From Campanula takesimana (taxonomy: Eukaryota > Streptophyta > Magnoliopsida > Asterales > Campanulaceae): a DNA stretch of 64,000 bases. Position 1 is the stretch's first letter. Each line of letters begins with the position of its first letter. Of the stretch, positions 43,051 through 54,960 are shown in pieces. A program made the position numbers and the translations under genes. The stretch lies in NCBI GenBank assembly GCA_026119855.1, contig JAOWBW010000025.1, forward strand, positions 992,001 to 1,056,000, in the 5' to 3' direction. The notes under the pieces were generated by a model that was not told the DNA's origin, ran no database searches, and saw nothing but the letters and a program-made list of their open reading frames with translations.

Positions 43051-46000
43051 TTAACCATAATAATCAATCATACCTAGTTCACCTCTGAGGAATTCAAATA
43101 TTTTCTGATCTAAGGGTTTTGTCAGTATGTCTGTTATTTGGTAATCGTTATGAACTTTGAGCAGCACAACATTTCCCTTTTCAACATTTTCCTAAAGAAA
43201 GTGATACTTGATGTCTATGTGCTTGGTTTTGGAATGCATGATCGGGTTGTTGGAAACTGAGATGGCAGATTGATTGTCACAATAGATAGGACAAACTTGA
43301 GATGGAACTTCATAGTCAACAAGCTGCTGCTTCATCCAAAGGATCTGTGAACAGCAACTGCCGGCAGCTATGTTCTCATCTTCAGTAGTAGAAGTGGAAA
43401 TTGATGCTTGTTTTTTACATGACCAAGACACCAATCGATCACCAAGAAATTGGCAAGTTCCACTAGTACTTTTTTTGGTCACCCTACAAGCTGCAAAGTC
43501 TGCATCTGAATAACCTATTAGATTAAAAGATGAATCTCTAGCATACCATAATCCAAGGTTAGCAGTGCCACATAGATATTTAATGATACGTTTAACAGCT
43601 TGCAGATGAGATTCCCTAGGGTCAGCTTGAAACCTGGTACAAACACAAACAGTAAACATAATATCTGGTCTACTGGCAGTAAGATAGAGGAGTGAGCCGA
43701 TCATACCTCGGTAGAGTGTCATATCTACCCTCTTACCGGACTCATCCTTATCTAAATGAATGTTAGTGCCCATAGGTGTGCTTTGAGAATGAGCATTGTC
43801 GAAGCCAAACTTCTTGATTAATTCTTTTGCGTACTTGGCTTGACTGATGAATATTCCCTCATTGGTTTGCTTGACTTGAAGTCCAAGGAAATATGTTAGT
43901 TCACCCATCATGCTCATCTCGAACTTGCTCTGCATTAGCTTCTGAAATCTCTTGCAAAGTGATTCATTAGTAAAACCAAAAATAATATCATCGACATATA
44001 TTTGAACAAACAATGAATGACCCTTATGCTTGGCAACAAATAAAGTAGTATCGATTTTACCTCGAGTGAAACCTAAGCCATCACTAAGTAAGAACTTATA
44101 AAGGGCTTCATACCATGCCCTTGGAGCTTGCTTTAGGCCGTAGAGAGTTTTCTTTAATCGGTAGACATGATTAGGCTTCTTTGAGTCCTCGAAACCAGGT
44201 GGTTGTTCCACATAAACAAGTTCTTGTAGTTCTCCATTTAAGAATGCACTTTTCACGGCCATTTGATATAACTTGAATTCTTTGAAGGCAGCATAGCCTA
44301 AGAAAAGTCTTATAGCTTCCAATTTTGCAACCGGAGCAAATGTCTCATCGTAGTTAATTCCTTCTTCTTGTCGGTAGCCTTTAGCAACTAACCTTGCTTT
44401 GTTTCTAATAATATTCCCAGCTTCATCCAATTTATTCCTGTAGACCCATTTTGTACCAATAACTTGCTGAGAAGTTGGTCTTGGTACAAGTTCCCATACA
44501 TTGCATCTTTCAAACTGATTCAGTTCCTCTTGCATGGCTTCAACCCAACCAGGATCGGCAAGAGATTCTTCAGTCTTCTTTGGTTCTATGTTGGAAACCA
44601 TAGCAGATGAGAAGAGACTTTCAGCAAATGCTCTACTAAGGTTTCTTGTCAATCTTGGACCAAAGACATCACCAATCACATTTTCTAATGGATGATCACG
44701 AACTGGTCTAACTTCTCTCGGCACATCTTGTCTGACTGACTCTTGTTGAAGTGATTCTAGGGGAGGATCAAGGTCAGCAGATGACTGAGAGGAAGAGTTA
44801 GCGTTTTGAGTGAAAGGTGGGTGAGAACTTGGAGGATTTGTAACAGAAATTGGTTGAGGGCTTGATCTGTCTTCAGGATGATCAGCAGAATTTGCATCGG
44901 CAAATGGATTATGAAAGTTATCGGTATGATCATGTTCTGCCGATGATGGGAAATAATGAGTATCTGCTGGTTCTTCTACTAAAATGACTGGATCAGCAGC
45001 TGGTACTTGACCTGCAGGGTTAGAATTACTGGATTCACCTGTCTCATAAGCACTAAAAGCATTAGTACTATATGGAGCCTTGTCAGACTCTAACAAATAA
45101 AATTCATCAAAGGTTACATGAACAGATTCAACAATTTTCAAAAGTTTCTTATTAAAGACTCGAAAGGCCTTACTATGTTTAGCGTATCTAACAAAGATTC
45201 CTTCATCAGCTTTCTCATCAAATTTACCTTTGTGCTCTTTACCGTTGTAAAGCACGTAACATTTGCAGCCGAATATTTTGAAGAATCCAATGTTGGGAGT
45301 TCTGCCTCTTCAGAGTTCATAAGGAGTCTTGTTATGGAATTTGTTGATAAGAGATCTGTTATGAGTGAAGCAGGTGGTGTTGATGGCTTCAGCCCAAAAG
45401 TATTTCGGCAGCCTGGCTTCAGCAATCATGGTCTTACCAGCTTCAATGAGAGTTCTGTTCTTTCTTTCAACGACACCATTTTGTTGTGGTGTACCGGCAG
45501 CTGAGAAGTTGTGGTCTATGCCATGATCATCACAGTACTGAGCAATACCATTGTTCTTGAATTCAGTGCTGTTGTCTGATCTCATACTGATGATATCACT
45601 CTCCTTCTAGGTCTGTAGTAGTCTGAATAACTTGGTACCAACAGCGTAAGTATCATCTTTGTTGCTGAAGGTTTCTACCCAAGTATATCTTGAATAGTCC
45701 TCTACTACCACCAGAGTGTATCTACTTCCCCCAATACTTGCTGTAGTTGTGGGGCCAAATAGATCCATATGTAGCATTTGGAGGCACTTAGATGTTGACA
45801 TGCAGGGCTTGCTTCGGAAGGATGATTTATGTTGTTTTCCAAGATGGCAGACCTTGCATTTCTTTCCTTGATCAGTAGACACTTGAGGTAAACCGGTAAC
45901 CAGATTTGAACCGGCAAGCTTGGATAGATATTTGAAGTTCAAGTGACTGAGTCTCTTGTGCCATAGCCATGAGTTCTCACTGATGTTCTTAGCTACAAAA

Positions 46001-46470
46001 CAAACATTAGCAACACCAGTAATAGCACTTAAGTCTACTGCATAAATGTTACCTTTTCTTTTGGCAGTGAGAAGGGTTTCATTGGAAGCAATGTCTTTCA
46101 CATAGAAACTGGAAGTAGTAAATACACATTGCATCCCTTTATCATAGAATTGTGAAATAGATAGAAGGTTGTGTTTCAAGCCATCTACTAGAGAGACCTT
46201 CTGTAGAGTAACTGCACCTCTCTTGATGGTACCAATACCGATGATTTTTCCTTTGGCATTATCACCGAAAACCACTGGGGGACCTGATGCTTCTGAGATA
46301 TTGGCAAGTAGATCTGCAAATCCTGTCATGTGTCTTGAACAGCCACTATCTAGAATCCACAAATCCTTGCTTGCACCAGTTGAGGCCATGATGCATTCCT
46401 GAAATAAAACGGTATGCTTATGGTCCCCCTTATTCTTGGGTCCGAGGGTTAGTTCCTCTTTGGCAACCAC
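43051..46470 (-). pseudogene. H Pol: protease, integrase, RT, RNase H
   Basis: One phase from 46470 to about 43053. Protease motif WILDSGCSRHMTG; pre-integrase HKRLSHLNFKYL with CKVCHLGKQ; integrase HMDLFGP, MRSDNSTEF and NGVVERKNRT (complete triad). RT has GTKWVYRNK, then MAVKSAFLNG where MDVK is expected, so the motif A Asp is Ala (44257-44259), and the YVDD box is intact. RNase H has YSDADFA, TTEDENIAA and CDNQSA. Stops lie at about 45607, 45310 and 43192. Pol starts in a different phase from Gag and overlaps its end by about 21 bases. Confidence 0.9.
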
Positions 46471-48992
46471 CTCTGGCCACCACTAGAGGATGCAACCTCA
46501 GTGGGTCCAGATAGGTGCTTCAAGAGGCATTCATGAGCCTTGTGACCATAATCAGAACAATTAGAACATCTCACTTGACTGATAGGCTGTGGAGTCGGTA
46601 GAACATCATTCTGTTTAGTCAGTGCATCGGCAGAACTAGAGAATTGAGCAGGCACAAACTTAGTAGGTTTAAAGGTGATAGTGTTGCCTTTCTTTCCATT
46701 CTGTTTACCTTTGGCAGTTACCTTTTTAGGTACTTGTCCATTGGCAGCAGAGGTGGTTAGACCGGCAGCACTTGCTCTGCTGATGTATTCACCAAGAATA
46801 CCATTATCGGCAGACTCAGTATCAGTAACCTTAACATATCTTTGTTTGTGCTTATCATTTCTTTTGTTCTGGTTCTTAGGATACTTCATAGCAACAGCAC
46901 TATATATTGCAGGCTTAGCATTCACATGCACTGAGTTAACAGAACTACATTCAACTTTCTCATCCTTTTTCTCGGTCGCACAAGTTTCAGTAGAGCTACT
47001 GCTGCTGGAATCAAATCCTAACCCAGATTGGTCCTTATATGACATTTGGGTCTGTAGGATTGTTTCAACAGCAACTCTAGATTTTGTGTAAGAATCAACA
47101 ATCCTTGAGAGATGATTGTTTCTTTTCACAAGATCTTCGATCTGAGCTATCAATACTGCCACTTGACTTTTGAGATCTAGGTTTTCTTTCTTTAGAAGAA
47201 CAAACTCAAGCTCGTGTCCTTTGAGAACTTTAAGTTCAGACATAAGCAAGTCATTCTCTGCAGAAATTCTATTGAAATCAATAGTCATCACTTTATGAAC
47301 GCTACTCAGCTTCTCGTGATCAATAAAAATTTCATCCATTGTCTCTACCATTTCAGCTTTGGATATTTCAGGAAAGGGATCAGCTAAAATTTTGGTGGCA
47401 GAGGGAATAGGTTTGGGAGAGAAGTCAGGTAGAGAATAGATGGGTTTAGATAAGGTTTTGGCAATGCTAGGATGCTCAGTGAATGAGAATTTTCTGGTCA
47501 TTGGTAAGGGTTTAGGTGTGATGGCAGTGAATTGAATAGAGTTACACTGACCATAGAGTGAGGTTCCCACTTGGTGAACTCTGTATCCATTTGGGTTCTC
47601 TGCTTTGACACTAATCTCTTTGAAGTGTGGTTGAGGTCTTCCAGTAGCTTCTTCTCTGACTGGAGTTCTTGGAGGAGATGGATCTCGGTAGACTGGAGTC
47701 GGTAATGTGGATGTATCGGCATCTTCCATGTCTACGGAAACAAAACTTACATCGGCATCTTCATCTTCATCGGCATCTTCGTCTGAGTTAGTTTCACACC
47801 AAACCGGCAAGGCCTTTTCTGTGCTTTGATCGGCAATAAAGCTTCGAGACTTAGGATGTCTCTTGTTGAATGACTTCCTCACATACTCATATTTTGGTTG
47901 AGGACATTTGGAAGCAAAGTGACCAGGTTTTCTGCATTTGAAGCAGACAAGGTCACCTTTGTTGTTCTTTCCGTCGGTAGCACTTGTTGAGGTTTTGCTA
48001 TAACTTGCTGATTTTTGAAATGCTGGTGTGAATGGTTTTGGTTGCTGGTAGCTTCCTTTTTGCATCCTTTTGAAGTCTTTAAACCTTTTGTAGTTCCTAG
48101 CGAAGGCGGCAAATTCGTCTTCTTCTAAAGGTTGTTCTGAAGTCGTTTCTGGGGTTTTAGAACTGCAGGGTGTTTGATGGGGATCTATAGGAGGGAATTT
48201 ATTTGACGGGAAGGATACCTGTGACTGAGCTGATAGAGACAAGTTTTTAAATTTTTATCGAGAACGTTAAGTTTTTGCAGTTCTCTCTCATACAAGAATA
48301 GACTGGATACAAGTTTCTGAATAGAAGTCTTGTTTAAGTCTCTAACCTCTCGAACAGCAGTGACCTTGGTATGATACTCATTTCCCAAAGAACTTAGAAA
48401 ACGAATATTTAGGTCTTTCATAAATCTTACCTAATGAAGCACATAAATTACTTACCTCGCAAAATCTGTCGTAGGCACTCCTTAGTGATTCACCATCTTG
48501 TTTCTTGAAGGATTCAAACTCAGCAATGCAATCGTAGAGTCTGTTGTCCTTTGCCTGCTCATCACCTTCAAAGTATGCAAGGAGCTTGTTCCAGCATTCT
48601 TGAGTTGTGGAGCACAAGTCAATGAGTTTATATTGCTTGTCGTCCAAACCACAAGAGATAATGTGGCATGCTTTTCCATCTAGGGCAGCTGAAAGTTTGT
48701 CGTCCTCAGTCCATTCCTCTCTTGGTTTCTCGACCAAAGTTTCTTCAATCTGAACATGGGTTTCTTGTTCAGTGTCACGATCAGCATGTTGTGTCAGCGG
48801 AGTGGAGGGAATAGGTCTATAGGTGGTTGAGACTTTTAAAGGAATTATTGGACCACCTTCTATGACCTTCATTAACCGATCATCGATTGAGTTCATATAC
48901 TTTATCATACGAGATTTCCAGACAACAAACTCGTTGACATTCAACAACGGTATAGTAGTGATGTTAAATGACTGCATTATTTTTCCTGCCAT
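46449..48992 (-). pseudogene. gag: H Gag, long, two frameshifts
   Basis: Start chosen at 48992 (MAGKIMQSFN). The N-terminal part is a Copia-type Gag (WKSRMIKYM, then KLLAYFEGDEQAKDN). Reading shifts phase near 48430 and back near 48250. Two knuckles occur, CFKCRKPGHFASKC and CSNCSDYGHKAHEC, separated by a long coiled-coil-like stretch (about residues 330-420 of the 46449-48242 frame). The final length of over 800 residues is longer than in most Copia elements and fits Sirevirus-type Gag. Confidence 0.82.
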
Positions 48993-49042
48993 GGTATCGG
49001 CAAACAAGCTGCAAAGCTTGGAAATTTCTTTCAAAATTCCAA

Positions 49043-49054
49043 GCTCTGATACCA
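49043..49054 (-). promoter_or_regulatory. Primer-binding site of H (initiator-Met)
   Basis: On the minus strand TGGTATCAGAGC starts two bases after the LTR end at 49057. Confidence 0.93.
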
Positions 49055-49056
49055 AT

Positions 49057-50427
49057 TGTTAGGCCCAATTGGTAGGAAAATAGGCTAGAGGGGGGGGGGG
49101 AATAGCCTTTTTAAACTTTTACAAAGAAACACTTTTATAAATGCAAAGTCACTTATCAGTTTGCAAACTATTATCAGTAAGCGCAGCGGAGAAGATATGA
49201 CTTGGTTTTAACTCACACAAAATCAGAAAAAAAAAGTTTTGAGAGCATGGTTTAACACAAAGTGATTTCTAAAAGTTCAATTCAGTTTCAAGAGATTGGT
49301 CAATGGAAATTACAATGAATCAGTACAAACATAGACGATATGCCGGTAATAGAGTTCCAACCGGCAAAGATAAAGTAAGCAACAGAGACACAAAGATTTG
49401 GAGAGGTTCACAGTGTAAATACTGCTACGTCCTCTACCAATTTTGGTCATAACTTGGATTTGGGTTAAGAGTACTATTAGATATCTCTAGTCTATTACAA
49501 GCACGGCTTTGCCGGAAACAAAGACTAAATTCTAGAAATCACTAACGGATTGTAATACAAATCTGACCAAGTGTTTTTGAGCGGCAAGTCCAATAGAACT
49601 TGTCTCACTCATGTGGGTGTGTGAATAACTCAAACAACGTATTCCTTAAATGATCTAGTTCGGGAATACTAGCATTGTTGTTGAGTTGGTGCACAAGTGT
49701 ATGTCCTATTAAATGATCTAATGATTATCTGGACAGAATGTTTGAGTCTTCAATGAATACTTAAAAACATTCAACTCTCTTCAATGCTCTATTTTCACCA
49801 ACCCTCTTCAATGCTCTAAGTCCTCTATTTATAAGAGGAGTGAATGTCTTGAGTCTTGTAGAAGAAGGCTTGCAATTTGAATATCCAGCTGGGTAGTTGA
49901 GGAGCATTAAATGATGTATCTTTAGCATTAATGGCAAATATATGGAGTACACGCATGCTTGCAAAAGTCTGATGGGTAAAGACCCCTTTGTCTCAACCGG
50001 TTACCTGCAAAAAGCAAGTAGGAACAAAGTATAGCTAAACCTATGTGTCAGACGGCGCAGTAATCATGACAGAGCAGTTTAACAACTTTCTGATAAGAAA
50101 ATACAAAAAAGACAGAGACAATCAGTAAGTTGACATTGAAATAGAACAACAAAACCTGACTGTCAGTAAGGTTCAGATTGTCCTTGCTGATTGTTTGAGT
50201 CATCGGCAACTTTGAGTAGTAAGTTGATCGGCATGTTGAATTCTGGTCTGCTGATTGTGCTTCCTTCTGCTGGTTTGCCAAGATTGAAGAGTTGGAATAC
50301 ACCTGTGCTGGTCACCAAGAATCCTAAGGGTACCTTACAAAGGTTCTTTTAAAAATTGGGGGATCCTAAGTGATAACTATGATTGGGATTAAGGAATTCA
50401 TTGTCCTAAACATATATTTGAACAACA
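49057..50427 (-). repeat. 5' LTR of H
   Basis: Starts (minus) TGTTGTTCAAATA and ends ATTGGGCCTAACA, 1371 bp. A TATA box CTTATAAATAG is at 49827-49834. A G-rich run (C-rich in element sense) lies near 49091-49100. The part 49057-49746 is shared with the truncated 3' LTR. Confidence 0.92.
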
Positions 50428-50432
50428 CTGGC
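50428..50432. repeat. Target-site duplication CTGGC of element H (right copy)
   Basis: Exact copy of 40618-40622. Confidence 0.94.
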
Positions 50433-51814
50433 TGAAACCAAGCTGATGGGGGCGGTGCTAGTCTTCACATTCCTGGTCTTGTAGGACCACCTAGCACAGT
50501 TAGGATACAGGGGTTGTGCCTCTCGCTCAATCTGAAAATCTCTCATCCCCAGAATAGCAAAAGCCCACAGCTGCAAACAGAAATAGAGACAGAAATTAAA
50601 CACAGTTGAAAGTGCCGAAAAGACAGAAATCTGAAAAAGGCAGAGTGATGAGTATACCTCCCAAGCAAGGGAAAACCTGGTAACCGAGCTCTGAGTCGAA
50701 CGGATGGTCAAGTCCATACCCCGATAGCACGCAGCCACGCCCACTGCACCCCAGTTATATTGAGCAGCCTGATCCAGATCAATCAGAAGTTCCAACAAAG
50801 ACAAAGGGGTAGAACTTCCTCCATTCGCAAATAGGGTGTGGGACAAAGCAAACCAAATGAAACACGGAGCTACCGCCTCGACCCTGTCAGTGGTAACTCC
50901 CCGAAACTTCCCCCAAGTCACTCGGGAGTTCTTTACCACAAGCTCACAGTCAACCAAAACCAACAGCTTAGCAGGCGTCCTAGCAGTCCCGTTAACACCA
51001 TAAGGGACGGCGACCCCAGAAAAGGGCAAACCGGTCAGAGCTGTAAAGTCAGTCGGGGTCATAGTCACCTCCCTCATTGGCAAGTGGAAAGTGTGAGTGG
51101 TCTCCCACCATCGCACCCTCAAGGCCTGAATCATGTCTGGGTAGTTCTTCAATGAAGGCAAACTCATGATAAAAGGGCTGAAAAATGTAGCGGCCACCTG
51201 AGTCTGTACATTCTCTGGCAGTTTCCTCCATACAGAAACGGGTGCCTGAGCCCCACCTCGGATTTCGGTCAGACGGTTCCACCACTGAAAGGAAACAAGA
51301 GACAAAGGAAAATTTGTCAGCATAGCGGCTAGAAAATGGCCAAACCCAACATGAAGAAATTCAACATGGCAATGTCATGACGTGCAAACAAGTATGTGAA
51401 CATGCATATGGGTGTCCAAACATCCTCTTCACAATGAATCAACAATGACAACAACATGCAAGCATGATCAGAAGAGTTATTGCAGCAGTATCACAGACAA
51501 AATGGTACGACCCTAGAATGCAAAATTGTCAAAGGAAAGGCGAAATTCTTACCAATCCCGTAGAAACGAAGTGGGAAATATGAGTATGGGACTCATAGGT
51601 AAGCTGTCTTGGGTCCATGGCCTCAACCCCGAACTCGGCTTCTTCTCCCATGGGCATCTCAAAGGGAGGATTTTGATGAGAACTCGACATGATTCATTGA
51701 TGGAATGATCTCAAATGAGCAAAGGAAGCGTTTTGGGATGTTTTCCTCGCAGGATTCGACTCAGAATACATAGAGTTTGGGAAATTTTTGAACTTGGCTC
51801 GAACAGAATGAGCA

Positions 51815-51921
51815 GTTTGTGAATATATGCTGAACTTATGCGCAATGCACGCGCCTCCCGCTACAAACTTGGAACGCGGGCGCGTCACACATCAACTTCC
51901 AAACGTGCGCGCCTCCCGTGC
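51815..51921 (-). promoter_or_regulatory. Putative promoter of the plant mobile domain gene: CpG trio plus TATA
   Basis: On the minus strand three CpG-rich motifs (51847-51921; cores GGGAGGCGCGC, GACGCGCCCGCG and GGGAGGCGCGTG) are followed closely by GCATATATTC (about 51815-51825). The ATG of exon 1 is at 51690, leaving room for a leader of about 100 nt. Confidence 0.55.
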
Positions 51922-52267
51922 CCAGTCAGGCCCAGGTGTAAGTTCCCATGTAGGAATAAATACATCACATCAATGTTCATTCAACTCCCATCCGAGTTTT
52001 GAGCTCCACCTTGGGGCGTTTCAAGCACAAAGTTCTGCAACGGACATCATTAAACCTGACGGTTACAGAAGTCAAGGTCAATCTCAACATTTTCCTCTCT
52101 AAAGGGAAAACTCATCTTTTTGGTCCGCAGTCAGCTGTGCCCGCACCCCGCAAAAGTCATAAAGTCAACAGCAAGTGCAGCTCCGAACGCCACATGTCAG
52201 AGACAGCTACAAACGGCAACTAGGCCCATGGTGAACCACGGAAATCACCGCTTCTCAAGCAATCAAG
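51922..52267 (+). other. F 3' region before the minisatellite
   Basis: No gene is supported. Short open frames on the + strand are not conserved-looking. Confidence 0.5.
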
Positions 52268-52985
52268 CGGATTCACTAAGGGATTCGTCAACAAGGGTAC
52301 ACTTACGGACTCATCCAAATGATTCACTAACGGATTCATCAAACGGATTCACTAACGGATTCGTCAAAAGAGTTTACCAACGGACTCAATCAAGGGATTC
52401 ACTAACGGATTCATCAAATGGATTCACTAACGGATTCATCAACAGAGTTTACCAACGGACTCATTCAAGGGATTCACTAACGGATTCGTCAACAAAGTTT
52501 ACCAACGGACTCATTCAAGGGATTCACTAACGGATTCATCAAACGGATTCACCAACGGATTCGTCAACAGAGTTTACTAACAGACTCATTCAAGGGATTC
52601 ACTAACGGATTCATCGAACGGATTCACTAACGGATTTGTCAACAGAGTTTACTAATGGGCTCATTAAATGGATTCAATTCACTAACGGATTCATCAAATG
52701 GATTCACTAGCGGATTCGTCAATATGGGTTTACTAACGGACTCATTTAAACAGATTCACTAACGGATTCGTCAACAAGGGTTCACTAACGGACTCATTCA
52801 AGGGATTCACTAACGGATTCATCAAACGGATTCACTAATGGATTCGTCAACAATGGTTCACCGACGGACTCATTCAATGGATTCACCAACGGATTCATCA
52901 AGCGGATTCACTGATGGATTCGGCAAACAAATTCAACAAGCGGATCCACTAACGGATTCAACCAGCGGATTTACAAACGAATCAT
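52268..52985 (+). repeat. Minisatellite of 24-25 bp units in F
   Basis: Two unit types alternate, GGATTCACTAACGGATTC plus rTCAAA, and GAGTTTACCAACGGACTC plus ATTCAA. They form a higher-order period of about 74 bp in the middle and degenerate toward both ends. It lies between the antisense gene promoter and the polypurine tract. Confidence 0.9.
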
Positions 52986-53144
52986 GTCACCTCCTCTATC
53001 AACAAAAGCCGCTCACACAGGGAGCGCACCCCTATCTCTCGTAATTTCAAATTCCTGCTTTCATCGAGTCTTTGCTTTTTCTTGGTGATGTCCTCGGCGG
53101 GTGTACTTTCTTTCGTCGACGCATTTTGCCTTGCAATCCACATC

Positions 53145-53156
53145 GCCGAGGGGTTC
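53145..53156 (+). promoter_or_regulatory. Polypurine tract of F
   Basis: GCCGAGGGGTTC directly precedes TGTAGACACCCC. It is close to the tract of element A (GACGAGGGGCTC). Confidence 0.75.
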
Positions 53157-54076
53157 TGTAGACACCCCGCCTTGGACCTCTCACCCCGGTTGCACAGTTG
53201 ATCTTGTGTTTCTCCCTCTTTTAAGTGTTTCTCATTAGTTTTTGTTACTTCCGTTAAGTTCCTGACTGACTTCGTTAAGTCCATGGACTAAACTGAATAA
53301 CAGGGCTAACTTTCTAGTCCATTCTATCAAAAATGCCGTCTCTGAGTGGCGCGCTTCCGACCATAGGAGCCAGAAGCGCGCGCCTTCCGCCCCCAAGGTG
53401 GGAAGCGCGCGCCTCTGGGTGTCAGTTATTGATTTCTGTCCAAGAATCCCTCCCGTACTCATTTTACATGATTTTGCCCAGGAAAGATTTCTTGGTGACT
53501 GAGTTTTGGCACCAAAAACATTTGTTTTCACCTATAAAAACATCCCTTTTCCACCCTTTCAAAGGACCTTTTTTTTTTAGCACTCTTTTGGACAAAAGAA
53601 TTCTCTCTACACAAACTATAACAAAATTATTTCCAAGGCTTTTTCAAGGAAGTCACCAAGAAGTGTTTGAAGATCTTTGAAGCATAGGTAAAAGTTCATC
53701 TTCCTCCTTCTTCTCTACTTCATCTCTTCCTTTTACTTTAATCAATCGTGCAATCACCCAAATCATTGTGGGACATGACACCAATGATCGCTCCATTCCA
53801 TTGAAGTTGGTCAAGGAGTCATCTCCCTACATTCCAAACACCTTTTTAAAACCCCCTTTTTTTATCATCAAGAACAAGAAGAACATTTATTTTATGTAGA
53901 CTTTGATCAAGCAAGACCGACATTAGTCGGACGAGATGGGTGTTTAAGTACTTCCCATCTCGTAACCTAACCCCCGAACCTCATAACAAGAATCTCTGTT
54001 TTCGTATCAAACTTAGGCTAAATATTAGGTTTTTCTTATGTTCCTCTAGCCATGCCGTGCCCTCCTGGGGTATCTA
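53157..54076 (+). repeat. 3' LTR of F (right boundary uncertain)
   Basis: Starts TGTAGACACCCC after the polypurine tract. A CpG trio lies at 53346-53418 and a TATA box CTATAAAAAC at 53533-53540. It probably ends GGGGTATCTACA at 54076, since G coding sequence follows. No second copy is in the window to prove the end. Compared with the inverted fragment at 58843-59046, about 60 bp with the GGTGGCGACTCT word is missing near 54049. Confidence 0.7.
53346..53540 (+). promoter_or_regulatory. F LTR promoter: CpG trio plus TATA
   Basis: Motifs GTGGCGCGCTTCCG, GAAGCGCGCGCCTTCCG and GAAGCGCGCGCCTCTGG at 53346-53418, then TATAAAAA at 53533-53540. This is the likely start site region for the F transcript. 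Confidence 0.65.
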
Positions 54077-54960
54077 CAAAGGGATCAAAGAACCATCACC
54101 TGTCGTTCTATATCCACCTGAATATGGTCTAGGATATCAGTCACCACTCAAGAACATCCCTAAGTAGGAAAGGGATTGGACTTCATACATGGTGCCAATT
54201 GCACCAACCTATCGAAAGACTCTAAATGGGTATTTTGTACGCGAGGGGGAAAACTTTCCATATTTTATGTTCCTCGAACCTTGGATCGACCATAGGGGGA
54301 AGTGCCAATCGGGCTTTGATATCTTCAATGACTGTGATCCATACTCACTTGAAACAGAACCGATTCAATTCTTGTGGCTACCTCGAGAATTAGGGGGTAC
54401 CAAAGCCGAGGCATTCAGTGAATGGGACTTTGTGTTTGGAGAAGACCTAATGCATCAATTTTTCAACCTTTGCAAGCTAGGGGACACTCAGATCAATGCA
54501 ATAGACAAGGGGGACACTCTGAAGCAAGACTACACCAAGCTCATCAAGAAGTGTGACAAGCCCATCCAGAACTGGTACACAACTGGGGGACCCATGGCAA
54601 GTAAAGACTTCCTGATCAAAGAAGTAGGATGCACTCCCCATCCCCATAGGGGAAAAAATTTGTAACTCTTGCCTTAGAGTCAGATACCGCTACCAATGAT
54701 CTCACCCAAGAGGATTTGGATGCCATCGCGGAATGTGTATTCCCCTACTTTCTCAATGAAAACATAGATCTTTCCGAGTATCCTGAGATTGAAAGCGTCA
54801 TGAATGATGAATTAACCAATAACTCTAACGAATTAGATAATAATGAGTCATATGATGAGATGGATCAAGAAAACGAACAAATCTTAAAAGAAATTAATAA
54901 GCAAGTAGGTTATTGTGGCGGAAATGGTCCTATTGACGGGGCTATCCAATTCGATTTTTG
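54077..54960 (+). pseudogene. G protease end and pol linker
   Basis: Begins in a segment matching the G-patch region of F (EYGLGYQSP) and includes RKTLNGYFVREGENFPY, which is interrupted by a stop in F. Phase shifts near 54665 and 54915. About 130 bases are missing at 54935-54960 relative to F, fusing the acidic segment to the RT lead-in. Confidence 0.8.

Larger units (their letters stand above)
40623..50427 (-). mobile_element. Element H: Sirevirus-like Ty1/Copia retrotransposon, defective
   Basis: Minus-strand element with 5' LTR 49057-50427, Met-tRNA primer site, long Gag with zinc knuckles, Copia-order Pol (protease, integrase, RT, RNase H), an additional ORF after Pol and a truncated 3' LTR 40623-41311. 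An extra 3' ORF is characteristic of Sireviruses. The duplicated CTGGC at both ends shows the truncation came after insertion. Stops and two frameshifts in Gag, stops in Pol and a changed RT catalytic residue make it non-functional. Confidence 0.9.
39541..51690 (-). pseudogene. Antisense plant mobile domain gene of F, four exons, split by H
   Basis: Exons on the minus strand are 51690-51553, 51284-50658, 50570-50433 joined to 40622-40053 (H removed), and 39948-39541. Introns are 268, 87 and 104 nt, all start with GT and end with AG, and all are phase 0. Each exon is a multiple of three, giving about 626 codons. Exon 2 has the plant mobile domain signature (WWETTHTFHLP, then TPTDFTALTGLPFSG), a domain shared by MAIN-like nuclear proteins and by genes carried in transposons. 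Exon 4 ends in an acidic tail (EEFEEEADDDEETESG). In-frame stops at 40563-40565, 39883-39885 and 39766-39768 show decay beyond the H insertion. It is inferred to be a captured host-type gene with its own promoter. Confidence 0.82.
13243..54076 (+). mobile_element. Element F: Tat-lineage Ty3/Gypsy host element, split by B/A, E and H
   Basis: F consists of 13243-20841, 39005-40622 and 50433-54076 once E and H and their duplicated target bases are removed. Its 5' LTR is outside the window, beyond B, which sits in its leader. The order is gag, protease, RT, RNase H, archaeal-type second RNase H, integrase, two hairpin modules, antisense aORF1, antisense plant mobile domain gene, minisatellite, polypurine tract and 3' LTR. 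The second RNase H and the Gag knuckle type place it in the Tat lineage. pol has many stop codons, an internal deletion and three catalytic replacements, so F cannot mobilise itself. Confidence 0.88.

Noticed and set aside
50406..51323. A single 305-codon minus-strand exon
   Set aside because: It reads through a good 87-nt intron (50571-50657) and into the H LTR, and starts inside intron 1; the four-exon model fits the protein family better.
52268..52985. CRISPR-like regular repeats
   Set aside because: Units abut without unique spacers and the context is a plant retrotransposon, so it is a minisatellite.
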